Shown here piece by piece: positions 1 through 9,356 of a stretch of 64,000 nucleotides of DNA. Made by a program: the position numbers and the translations under genes. Origin of the DNA: Candidatus Liminaster caballi (GTDB lineage: Bacteria > Bacteroidota > Bacteroidia > Bacteroidales > UBA3663). The notes beneath the pieces were generated by a model. That model was not told the DNA's origin. It was given only the letters and a program-made list of their open reading frames with translations, and did not search any database. Position 1 is the first letter of the stretch; every line of letters starts with the position of its first letter. Location: positions 1-64,000 of the forward strand of contig JAGHUA010000003.1 in the NCBI GenBank assembly GCA_018065085.1, written 5' to 3'.

Positions 1-3000
1 GGAGCGGCCCACGACACGACCTGGGCTGTTGGTGTGCCAGTGACCGGCACCGTAGCATGTGGAATATGCAGACGTGTCAGATGTCACAGATGAAGGCACC
101 ACGTCACAGTAGCGGCCATGCTTCAGGCGGGCGATGTTGTTGCCGGATGCTGATGTGAGACCCTGCACGACTCGCTCCGTATCGGTGTGCGGGTCGTAGA
201 TGTGCCACTTGCCATCGGTCGGGCCGATCTGGTTCTGGTATGCCTTCCACCACTCCTTGAACGTGGTGATGTTCACGCCCAGGTTGTCCATGATCTCATA
301 GACGCAGGCGATGAAGCCCTCCAGGCCGAACACCTTGTTCACGCCGGTGTCCTTGTTGTACTCAGTGTCGAGCGTTCCGAAGCTGTCACGCACGCCGCAG
401 GTATAGTCCGGACTGTTACCGAAGCCGTAGATGCGCTGATCGTCGCGGTTGCCATAGTAACAGCGTGATAGGATGGCCATCGTCTTCGACTCCTCGTATG
501 GGATGGAGCCGTAGCCACGGCCACGCATGTGGCAGAGGTTGAACAGATCCTTGTAGGTGTAGTTCATTGCCGAGATAGGTGCGGCTGTCGGGTTGCCCTC
601 TGAGTCGTATCGCCACTCTGATGACGTGGTAGATGTACCCGTACCTCTTCGAGTCTTACGTCCGGCGATTGAGCGCGCCTGTCCGAGATCGTCGAGGCTG
701 ACCGAGTAGATACCCACCAGGGCAGACTCATGCAGCACCCACCCCGGCTCGATTGCCTCGATGTCCGTGCTGTCCACCGCGAAGGCTTCCAGGTTGTCGA
801 AGCCCCTCATGCAGGTGAAGTAGAGCCAGCGGGCACCTGTCGGGATGTCGCGGAACACGTAGTCGCCGTTCTCGTTCTTGAAGTCGATGGGCGAGCCGGT
901 CGTGCCCGTGATGCTGAAGGCATGCACGCTCAGCACCTTGTTGTTCGCGTCGGTGAATACCGCGCCGTATGTCGCGTTGATCAGTCCGATGTATCGGGCC
1001 TGCTTGCATCCGAGCACGTCCAGACGGTACACTGCACACGATGCCAGCGTGCTGATGGCATCCTCAGGCATTGCTGCACCCACACGGCAGACGTTACAGT
1101 TCAAGCCCATGTAGTCGCGGTAGAGCAGCGTCGAGAGCTTGCCGCCTCTCTTGACCGTCCACGTTGCCTCAGGCTCGTCGTGGCCGTAAGACAGCAGGGT
1201 GTGCTTCTTCTGGTTCTTGAAGTCGTTCACGCCCTTATACCAGAAACGAGGCACGCGGATGAAGAAGTCATAGCCCACACCGAGAGCGTCGCCGTTGTCG
1301 CTTGACTCCACGTCGTCCGGCATGTAGCGGTAGTCCTTGGTCGATATAGGCTCCACCACCATCGTGCCCTTCGCGGCGTTGTATTTGCCGCGCACTGGCA
1401 GGCAGCGCTTGCGGAGTGCCAGGATGTAGCCGGACGGCTCGTAGTCCTTGCCCGTTCCGTAGCCCGTGCCGTTGTCGAGGTTGGTGATGTTGGCCGGGTC
1501 TGTCTCCAGATCACTCTCCACGTAGTCGGAGTAGAGCGCGTTCTTGACAGCGAGCTCAGGGAATGAGCGCTGCCATGAGTTGATCAGCTCCTCCTCAGTG
1601 TATGACAGCAGTCTGCACTTGCCGATGATGGCCGGTGTCGATTGCTGTGTCATCGTAGCGTCGAGACCTGCCAGCTTCATTCCTGCCAGCTTGGTCATGA
1701 TGTCCGCGTTCACTGTAGCGTTCACGCCTGTGACGCGCACGGTCTTGAGCTTCGAGCCGGATGCAGACGCGAGCGTTGTCAGCAGCTCCCAGCCGTTGAT
1801 CTGTGGGCAGTCCTCCACCACGAGCGTGTCGATGTTGGCCGCGTTCTGGAACGAAATGCCCGAGCGCGTGAGGTTTTGCAGGAAGCGCATCTGTAGGTTC
1901 TTGTAGGTCGATGGCAGTTGCAGGCGTGTGATCTTCGAGGCTTCGGCCAGCACCACGCGCTGAAGCTGTGAGTCGTTACCCAGCAGCGTGATCAGGCGCG
2001 GGCAGTAGGTGGCGTTCACCGTCGTGATGTAAGTGCGACGGATGTCCAGCTCCTCCAGGAACGGCATGTTTCCGAGGTCGAGCGTCGTCAGATAGCCCTC
2101 GTTGTGGTTGGTCGGCACGTATGACGCGCCACCGATCACGAACTTGCGCAGCAGCTTGAGCTGAGCGATGTCCCACGAGTAGGCCGATGGCGTTGCCTCG
2201 TGGATGTCCAGCTCCTCCAGCTTATCAGCACCGAAGATGTAGAGCTGAGTGCCCGAGCCGCTGTTGGTGGTGTAGGTCCTGAGCGTTGCAGTCTCACCAG
2301 CTTCGAGATATACGGAGTCGGTGGCCACGTTCGCGCGGTCCACGCCCACGCCGAAGTATCCGGCCTTCGCTGCCTTGATGTAGATCTTGATGTTGGTGCC
2401 GGTGACACGCATTGACATGACGCTGTTGAAGAGGTCGCCCGTCTGGTAGAAGCCATCACGGAAGAGGAAGCGGGTGCGGATGAACTCCTTCAGGCGCTGG
2501 ATGCTCAGTCCATGGAGCGCGTAGAGGTAGTTGACAGTCGAGGTCGCTGTCCTCACATACTTGCGCTCGCCGTCGAACGAGCTCACCAGCTTCGGCCACT
2601 TGCTCAGGCGGTCAGTCACCCAGTATTTCACCAGGCCATCGTAGCTGAACGGACGGATGCCGCCCGTCTCCACTGCACGCATGTCTGCCACTACCTTGGC
2701 CAGGCTGATGGTCTTTGATCCATAGTCGTCGAGCCAGTATTCGCCCGTCGGTCCTGCGTTGCCTATCTGTGAGAAGATCACGCTGTCGTGGCCCTGATAT
2801 ACGCCACCCTCGTCATCGTTCGGGTCGAGCAGGACGGGCACGGTCAGGCCGCAGTCGTTGTCTGATCCGAGAATTGTGTCACCGTCGTACAGATGCTGGA
2901 ACGATGCACGGATGAGGTTGTCCATATACATGTAGAACGAGATCATCATGTTCTTGCTTCGCTGATCCACGGCGGCGAGGTAATCGGTCACGGCCGCATA

Positions 3001-6000
3001 GCACAGAGTCGAGTGGACGTTTGCCTCCTTGTGAAGCTCACGCTGCCACTTGGCGAGGCGGTTGGCCTTGGTGCCAGGGACAGACTGTCCTCCGAGGTTG
3101 ATGGTGCCGTCTGCCTCCGTGAGGTGGTGATTGCAGTCCTGACAGAAGCGCAGCCACTTGTAGAGGTTGTACGGCAGTTTCTGTCCGCTCTCGTAGAGGT
3201 CGTTCAGATCATCATCGTCCGGGTATCGGCTCTCGAAGTATGCCAGCCAGGTCGGGGTGTCACCGCTGCCCAGCATATCGTCCACGCCGTTCACGCCCTG
3301 GAACCAGTCGAGCGCGTCATATTTCAGCAACTCGAAGCACTCCACGGGGTTGAGACAGTCGCCCTGTGCGGTCCACTGTCGCGTGGTCGTATTGAAGTAG
3401 AAGCGGCCGGTGGTATCGTCGAAGCCTGCACTCACGTAGTGATAGTAGTGGTAGTCGTGGCCATCGTCAGACGTTGCTGACGGGTTGCCGTCGTAGCGGT
3501 ACGTCTTTCCCAGGTCGAAGTCCTGCACGGCAGCGTTCATCTGAGCGAGTGTCTTGTCAGTCTCCACGAAGTCATCGACGGCTGGCACCTCATGGAAGGA
3601 GCCGCGCTTGTTGTCGCGGTAGAAGCGGACGTTCGGGCCGCAGAACTCGCTGAACATGTAAACCTTCGAGGCATCCATGGTCGCGTATTTCTCTGCCACA
3701 TACTGAGAGGCGCGGAGAGTGAGGAGTGACGACTTGTTCACCCCGTCCTCCTTCCTGGTCAGCACTACCTCCACGAAGTCGCCATAGCTGAGACAGCCCG
3801 AGTTGTAGCCGGACACGGCCTCAAAGCCGAAGACCTTGGCATCGCCCTTGTCCTCGTTCCAGTTGCCCTTGGCGTGGAAGTAGCCATAGGACGGACTCGT
3901 CGCATCCTCACTGAAGCGGTCGGTGCGGAAGAAGGCCACGGGAGTCGAACAGATCGACGTGTTGATGATGTTCGCCGGTTTCTTGGCATCGTTGGCCACC
4001 TGAGCCGGTGTCATGTAGTCATCGCCCAATGCACGCTGTAGCTCATTGAAGAGCTGGGTCATCGCGCCGTTGTTAGCGCCACCGCTCTCAGAGTAGTCCA
4101 CCTTGACCGTGATGATGTTCGTCGGCTGTGAGTTGTCGAGCACCTGCACCTTCTTCTTGGCAGCGTTGGCGGCGCAGGCGTTGTACTTGGCCAGCTCCTC
4201 GCCGCTGAACTCCTCCGGCTTGTGGATGAGCGTCACGGTGGCCGTCTTGAGCTTCATCTTCACGTTCTTGATTGGACGCTGTGATGATGTCGTACCCTGA
4301 TTGGTGACAGTTGCACCACGGGCCACGAAGTCCTGCCACGGACGATCCGGGAAGTAGGCATACACGTCGAGGATGGTGGCCGTCTTCTTGTCTCCGTTCA
4401 GCTGCTCGATATACTCAGGGTAGTGGCGCTTGAAGGTCTGGCCGTTCACCACGCTCTCAGAGTCATCCGTTGCCGCGTTCTTGCACAGTACGAAGTATGG
4501 CAGGCCGTTGTTGTAGAGAGCCGAAGCCTGGGGTCTGTTCATCGTCGTGTTCTCGCACGTCTGGGGAGCCATGACGCTGTTGAACTGATACTCCTCGATC
4601 ATGTCGTCCGTGTTGAACATCTTCAGCAGGTAGTTGTTGAACGCCTGCTCGAAGCCGTAGTACGTCTGCCATGCCTTGATGTTATAGAGATACAGGTCGC
4701 CCTCGCGTCCGTTGAACGTGATCTGAGTGGCGTGCATGTTGTTCTGGAAGTCGCCCGCGTCATAGTAGCAGGCACCGATCTCCTCGCCGTCGAAGAACAG
4801 CTTCACGATACCCTTGCCCGCCATTGACGAAATGCTCGAAGGCTCCACCACGAGGGCGATGTTGGTTGGCGTGCTGTCCTGGATGTCTGCCACGATGGTG
4901 TGTGACACCGTTGCACCGTTGTCGGTAGTGAAGACGAAGCTCTTGCCGTCGAGGTAGAAGCCCACGCCGTTCTGGATGCAGCTGATCAGACGGGTGGCAT
5001 CGTCTGCCACGTTCTTCTTCATGACGGTCATCTGGATGGCCATGCCGGTCGTCTCGATGTACTGGTCATTGAACGGAGAGTAGCGGAGCGTGCCGGTCAT
5101 GTCTTCAGCTACTCTGAGCGCCATGTTGCCCGGGTCGTTCTCTGTGCCGTAAGCCTCCGTTCCGAACGAGTCACGCACGAAGCCGTTGGTCGAGTAGTTG
5201 GAGCCGGACACGTCGAGGCGCACGCCGTTGTTGCTGATGGTGTGGTCTGCCTCCGCGTTCGAGCGGCTTGAGAAATCCATGTCGAATCGCAGCGAGGTGG
5301 TCACCTCCTCGATGTCCAGGAGTGAGCCGATGACGCGGAACACAGCCTTGCGTGAAGATACAGCTGCACATGTCACGTAGAAGCTCAGCGTCTCAGATCC
5401 ATCGAACTTGACACCCGTCACCTTGTGCTTGTAGGTATAGACCTGCGAGCGGTAGGCGATTGTCTGGCTCACCTGCTCATCGTTGAGCATGACAGTGGCG
5501 CGCGGGCTGTTGCTCTTCGGGTCATAGACCGCGAAGTTGATCTCCACCGTCTCGTAGAGTCTGGCTTCCGCGTCGGCCTTCTCGCTGTACCACTGCACGG
5601 CCACGACGGGGGTGTTGTTGCCCTCCTCGATGCACATGATCGTCGTGTAGAGGTAGTTGCCGACCACGCCTGAGGCCACATCTACACCATGCACGCGGAT
5701 AGGGTATGCGCCATGGCTGAGCGTCTTGCGGAGGCAGTCCTTCGGGTTGATGCTGATGCTGTGGCTGTAGGTATCGGTCACTATTGCCGTGCCGAGCACC
5801 TGCCACCTTCCGTCCAGGTAGATCTCCGTCGTTGCCTCGATGCCCTTGTCTGAGGCGTTGTTGGCGAACTTGTAGAGCGGGATGGTCTTCGCCGAGCCGC
5901 CCTTCTGCACGCTGGTGGCCTGCGTATATGAGAGCGTCTGCACCGAGGTACAGGTCACGTCCACGGCTGTCACGTTGATGTTGCGGCTGCCCGAGTTCTC

Positions 6001-7902
6001 GCTGTCATCGTATGCCACGAAGCGGAAGCGGCGCGTCTGAGCGGTCAGGAAGTAGGCCGACATGTCGAAAGTGAAGTCGTAGGTCTCGATGGACGGGCTG
6101 GATGCCTTGTTCATGGTCAGCGACTCAAGCAGCTGGGCCGTGTCGCGGTCGTAGATCTCCACGCGCTCGATGTTGTTCAGCAGCTCATCGTTGCCCGATG
6201 TGGTAGCCGAGCGGACGGAAGCCTCGAGCACGACTGAGCCACCCGCCGAAGCGTAGAGCGGCGAGTCCTTGAAGGCCATCGACACCACGGTGCCAGTGCC
6301 ACCGCCCGTGCCGGTACCGACGGGGAACTGAGCCTCGTCGCCGATTTGGTCGCCTGCCTCGTTCACGAGTGCGAGCTTCACCACGCCCTGAGTCTCTGTG
6401 TCCACCTTCACGCCCGTCGGGATGTGCTCGAAAGCACCGCCGGTGGACAATGCCTCCTTGCCGCCCTCCTTGGGCGCGTCCTCCGTCTTGACCTGCGAGT
6501 CGCTGCCGCCGAAGTCACGCCAGAGGCCGATGGTTCCGAAGTCTGCCACGTTGCCGCAGAACATCTTCGTCTCGCGCTTGTTCTCAGCCACCGAATAGGA
6601 AATAATGAGGCCCGTCTTGGCGTATGTCACGCCGCTGGTGCGCTGGAAGGCCTGGAGCGCCACGACAGCAGACTCCAGCGTGTAGAAGCTGCCAGCCGAA
6701 GGAGGGCCGACCGTCTCTTCCATGATGATATACGCCTGTGATCCGTTAGGCAGAGAGCCGAAGTCCTGCCAGTTGTCCGTGTTGAGCCAGTTGGTCTCCG
6801 TCACGCTCTTGCCCACGTACTGGTAGGTCTTCCACACCCCTGCACTGAGCTCGAAGGAAATGATCAGACCGGCTGCAGCCACGCCTGCCTTGTAGGTGGC
6901 ATGAAGTGCCGACAGCTTAGTGTTGAGCGCGTCACACAGCACGTAGTAGCCCACCACGGGCACCTCGTTCGTGACGTTGAAGATGCCAGCCTCTCCTGAT
7001 GCTGCACCGTACTCCGTCCAGTTGGCCGTGCGTCCTAACTCCTGAATGGTCGAGCCAGAGAACTGATACGACTCCCATCCGGTCACTCCCTTGAAGGTCA
7101 CGATGAGACCGTCATGCACCAGGTGCACGTAGGGGGAATTCTCCACGGCTGCCTTGGACATGAGAGTCTTGACCATGGTGGCCAGATCCTCCACGTCCTT
7201 CCATGCCTCGCCCTCCATGCGGAAGACGATCGACTGACGGGTCTTGATCTCCTGGTTGAGATATTCCATGATCGCGTCATCTGCCTCAGACAGCTCTCTG
7301 ATCTCATACTTGCGTTCGTTGTTCTCTTGACGGAGGTCTTCGATGTCAGTGGTGTGCTGACGCATTTCGTCATGCAGGGAGTCATCCCATTCTGACAGCC
7401 ATGTGTTGATCTTGCTCAGAGCGTCAGAAGCTCTGAAGCCCACCGTCGAGATCTCGCTGCTGAGCGAAGACAGGATGCTGTCCAGGTCCTCGCTGTCCTC
7501 GATGCCATCGAGGAACTTGACGATCTCGTTGAAGTTGTCGATGGCCTCGCTTGCAGAGTCACCGATGAGCGAGTTGAGCCGCGAAGCGAGAGCCGTCACG
7601 TCCGAATTGGTAGCAGTGAGCTGAGACTGTAGCCCGTTATTCATTGACAGCATAGCCTGAGCCTGCTGTCCCTTGTACTGCTGAAGCTCTGCTCCCAGCT
7701 GGGTGAGAAGGCTGTGAAGGCGGTCGTCCTCCTTCTCACGGGCGGTTGCCTCCTGCTGGATCTCTGCTGACGTGTTCACCTCGTTGATGCGCTGACGGAC
7801 GTACTCGAAGAGCTGAGCCACGAGGATGTTGGTGACCTCGCCTTCAGTCTCTGCCGCCTCGATCTGCGCGATAAGTGCCAGAATGTTCTGTTCTGTAGTC
7901 AT
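1..7902 (-). CDS. Giant phage tail fibre / receptor-binding protein, open at left window edge (at least 2634 codons), with LRR-like segment and DGR-like C-terminal region
   Basis: Start ATG at 7902 (MTTEQNILALIAQIEAAETEGEV...). The codon frame at 7902 matches the frame at position 3; hand translation is open to the edge, ending ...YCDVVPSSVTSDTSAYSTCYGAGHWHTNSPGRVVGRS. No minus-strand ORF of this frame is listed, as expected for an ORF without a stop in the window. Lies downstream of tape measure and baseplate-like genes. Confidence 0.85.
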   Translation of the reverse strand, partial: MTTEQNILALIAQIEAAETEGEVTNILVAQLFEYVRQRINEVNTSAEIQQEATAREKEDDRLHSLLTQLGAELQQYKGQQAQAMLSMNNGLQSQLTATNSDVTALASRLNSLIGDSASEAIDNFNEIVKFLDGIEDSEDLDSILSSLSSEISTVGFRASDALSKINTWLSEWDDSLHDEMRQHTTDIEDLRQENNERKYEIRELSEADDAIMEYLNQEIKTRQSIVFRMEGEAWKDVEDLATMVKTLMSKAAVENSPYVHLVHDGLIVTFKGVTGWESYQFSGSTIQELGRTANWTEYGAASGEAGIFNVTNEVPVVGYYVLCDALNTKLSALHATYKAGVAAAGLIISFELSAGVWKTYQYVGKSVTETNWLNTDNWQDFGSLPNGSQAYIIMEETVGPPSAGSFYTLESAVVALQAFQRTSGVTYAKTGLIISYSVAENKRETKMFCGNVADFGTIGLWRDFGGSDSQVKTEDAPKEGGKEALSTGGAFEHIPTGVKVDTETQGVVKLALVNEAGDQIGDEAQFPVGTGTGGGTGTVVSMAFKDSPLYASAGGSVVLEASVRSATTSGNDELLNNIERVEIYDRDTAQLLESLTMNKASSPSIETYDFTFDMSAYFLTAQTRRFRFVAYDDSENSGSRNINVTAVDVTCTSVQTLSYTQATSVQKGGSAKTIPLYKFANNASDKGIEATTEIYLDGRWQVLGTAIVTDTYSHSISINPKDCLRKTLSHGAYPIRVHGVDVASGVVGNYLYTTIMCIEEGNNTPVVAVQWYSEKADAEARLYETVEINFAVYDPKSNSPRATVMLNDEQVSQTIAYRSQVYTYKHKVTGVKFDGSETLSFYVTCAAVSSRKAVFRVIGSLLDIEEVTTSLRFDMDFSSRSNAEADHTISNNGVRLDVSGSNYSTNGFVRDSFGTEAYGTENDPGNMALRVAEDMTGTLRYSPFNDQYIETTGMAIQMTVMKKNVADDATRLISCIQNGVGFYLDGKSFVFTTDNGATVSHTIVADIQDSTPTNIALVVEPSSISSMAGKGIVKLFFDGEEIGACYYDAGDFQNNMHATQITFNGREGDLYLYNIKAWQTYYGFEQAFNNYLLKMFNTDDMIEEYQFNSVMAPQTCENTTMNRPQASALYNNGLPYFVLCKNAATDDSESVVNGQTFKRHYPEYIEQLNGDKKTATILDVYAYFPDRPWQDFVARGATVTNQGTTSSQRPIKNVKMKLKTATVTLIHKPEEFSGEELAKYNACAANAAKKKVQVLDNSQPTNIITVKVDYSESGGANNGAMTQLFNELQRALGDDYMTPAQVANDAKKPANIINTSICSTPVAFFRTDRFSEDATSPSYGYFHAKGNWNEDKGDAKVFGFEAVSGYNSGCLSYGDFVEVVLTRKEDGVNKSSLLTLRASQYVAEKYATMDASKVYMFSEFCGPNVRFYRDNKRGSFHEVPAVDDFVETDKTLAQMNAAVQDFDLGKTYRYDGNPSATSDDGHDYHYYHYVSAGFDDTTGRFYFNTTTRQWTAQGDCLNPVECFELLKYDALDWFQGVNGVDDMLGSGDTPTWLAYFESRYPDDDDLNDLYESGQKLPYNLYKWLRFCQDCNHHLTEADGTINLGGQSVPGTKANRLAKWQRELHKEANVHSTLCYAAVTDYLAAVDQRSKNMMISFYMYMDNLIRASFQHLYDGDTILGSDNDCGLTVPVLLDPNDDEGGVYQGHDSVIFSQIGNAGPTGEYWLDDYGSKTISLAKVVADMRAVETGGIRPFSYDGLVKYWVTDRLSKWPKLVSSFDGERKYVRTATSTVNYLYALHGLSIQRLKEFIRTRFLFRDGFYQTGDLFNSVMSMRVTGTNIKIYIKAAKAGYFGVGVDRANVATDSVYLEAGETATLRTYTTNSGSGTQLYIFGADKLEELDIHEATPSAYSWDIAQLKLLRKFVIGGASYVPTNHNEGYLTTLDLGNMPFLEELDIRRTYITTVNATYCPRLITLLGNDSQLQRVVLAEASKITRLQLPSTYKNLQMRFLQNLTRSGISFQNAANIDTLVVEDCPQINGWELLTTLASASGSKLKTVRVTGVNATVNADIMTKLAGMKLAGLDATMTQQSTPAIIGKCRLLSYTEEELINSWQRSFPELAVKNALYSDYVESDLETDPANITNLDNGTGYGTGKDYEPSGYILALRKRCLPVRGKYNAAKGTMVVEPISTKDYRYMPDDVESSDNGDALGVGYDFFIRVPRFWYKGVNDFKNQKKHTLLSYGHDEPEATWTVKRGGKLSTLLYRDYMGLNCNVCRVGAAMPEDAISTLASCAVYRLDVLGCKQARYIGLINATYGAVFTDANNKVLSVHAFSITGTTGSPIDFKNENGDYVFRDIPTGARWLYFTCMRGFDNLEAFAVDSTDIEAIEPGWVLHESALVGIYSVSLDDLGQARSIAGRKTRRGTGTSTTSSEWRYDSEGNPTAAPISAMNYTYKDLFNLCHMRGRGYGSIPYEESKTMAILSRCYYGNRDDQRIYGFGNSPDYTCGVRDSFGTLDTEYNKDTGVNKVFGLEGFIACVYEIMDNLGVNITTFKEWWKAYQNQIGPTDGKWHIYDPHTDTERVVQGLTSASGNNIARLKHGRYCDVVPSSVTSDTSAYSTCYGAGHWHTNSPGRVVGRS

Positions 7903-7915
7903 GGGATAAAATGTA

Positions 7916-9112
7916 TTAGTTGAACTTATTGTTGAATTGATAGCTGAACAGGCGCGGACGTGTGAACCTGAGGTTCGCCGTTGTCATGCCGTTGCGGTCG
8001 TCGCCTTCCACTGCCTTGAACTTGACGGTGTAGGTCGTCGGCTCCTTCGATACGACGGGGTACTCCGTATTCTCCACCGATGGGATCACCTCGAAGTCCT
8101 CGCCACCTACAGACAGGAACACCTTGTCAGAGGTCAGCATGTCCTTCAGGAACTCGCGCTCAGCCGGTCGCTTGACACCCGTCGTGATGGTGAAGACGGG
8201 CACCGTCTGCTGTCTGATCCGCGCGTCGTAGTAGGAATCCGTCACGGGGTCGTATCTGAGGAAGCTGCTGCCCGTCTCTTCGTCATCCTCCACTGTCTCC
8301 TCCGAGCGCTTGGCCTCGCCCACCATTTCGATGCACTCCATGCAGCCGAACGAGTTGCGGAACGATACCAGGTAGCGCTCCTTGGCGGGCGCTGCTCGCT
8401 CTATCTGCACGATGGCCGCCAGATTTCCCTGGGGCAGACCTGAGTCCACACCCACATCCGTCCACACCTCGAAGACCGAGCCGAGCACGCCGAGCACGTC
8501 GTAGAAATAGGCGCGCACGGCTGCCATGTCTATCGCGTAGAACATGTTCGTGACACCTGGCAGCACCAGAGACTGGCCGCTGATCCGCTCGCGTATATGC
8601 AGCGAGTTGTCGTCGCACGGGTAGATACACCACAGCAGGCCCAGCTCACTCTCCCGCATGTTGATGCGGTACTCTGAAGAGCGGGCAGTCATGAAGAAGT
8701 TGCCATCCATGGCCATGAAGCGACGGGTGAAGATGTTCCACCCTTCCCTTGCACACTTGCGCCACACGCGCTTCGACACGCCACCGTTCCAGACGGTGAT
8801 GTTGTTTGACCATCGCACGCCCTTATCGTTCGTCACCACCACCGTGGCCAGGATGCGGTGATCCGTCTGCACTGGCTGGTGGATTAAGTCACCTGCCACC
8901 TCCCAGTCGCTGCTCTCTGTGAACAGGGGCTTGAAGATGTCCGAGATATTGACCGAGAAGTCGCCGTTGCCGTTGCCGGTGTACGCCGTGGCATTGCCCA
9001 CCATGACCTTGTACTCAGCGACGGAGCCGTCCGTCACGTTCAGCATGATGGGGTTGCCGCAGAAGAAGTGACTGCCCGCTCCTGGTTGTGATATGTTGCA
9101 CGTCATAGTCAT
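7916..9112 (-). CDS. Phage tail/baseplate-associated protein
   Basis: 398-aa ORF between tail genes and the fibre gene, same orientation. Confidence 0.65.
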   Translation of the reverse strand: MTMTCNISQPGAGSHFFCGNPIMLNVTDGSVAEYKVMVGNATAYTGNGNGDFSVNISDIFKPLFTESSDWEVAGDLIHQPVQTDHRILATVVVTNDKGVRWSNNITVWNGGVSKRVWRKCAREGWNIFTRRFMAMDGNFFMTARSSEYRINMRESELGLLWCIYPCDDNSLHIRERISGQSLVLPGVTNMFYAIDMAAVRAYFYDVLGVLGSVFEVWTDVGVDSGLPQGNLAAIVQIERAAPAKERYLVSFRNSFGCMECIEMVGEAKRSEETVEDDEETGSSFLRYDPVTDSYYDARIRQQTVPVFTITTGVKRPAEREFLKDMLTSDKVFLSVGGEDFEVIPSVENTEYPVVSKEPTTYTVKFKAVEGDDRNGMTTANLRFTRPRLFSYQFNNKFN

Positions 9113-9309
9113 CCGTAGATTGTAGAAACAGCCGGACCATCCACCGACACCGAAGCGTCGCGTCCAGAGAGCCAGCTGTCCCTCTCTGGTGATGGCGTTG
9201 TCAGGAACTCACGGAAGTCGGCGCGCGTTCCTATATGGTCACGTCGCCAGGCTGCATACAGCTCAGCCGCCTGACCGGTCTGAGGTGCGAGGTTTACGTT
9301 TTGCTTCAT
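9109..9309 (-). CDS. Small phage protein, overlaps start of next gene
   Basis: 66-aa ORF, 4-nt overlap with the 7916..9112 gene. Confidence 0.5.
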   Translation of the reverse strand: MKQNVNLAPQTGQAAELYAAWRRDHIGTRADFREFLTTPSPERDSWLSGRDASVSVDGPAVSTIYG

Positions 9310-9356
9310 GGGGCAAAAATAGGGTTAAAAGTTGAAAAGATAAAAGACAAAAACAA

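Noticed and set aside
730-1305. Long + strand ORF opposite the fibre gene (191 aa)
   Set aside because: Shadow ORF of the giant minus-strand gene in GC-rich sequence; no recognisable domain
2893-3480. + strand ORF of 195 aa
   Set aside because: Shadow ORF opposite the fibre gene; V/L/H-rich composition typical of antisense frames
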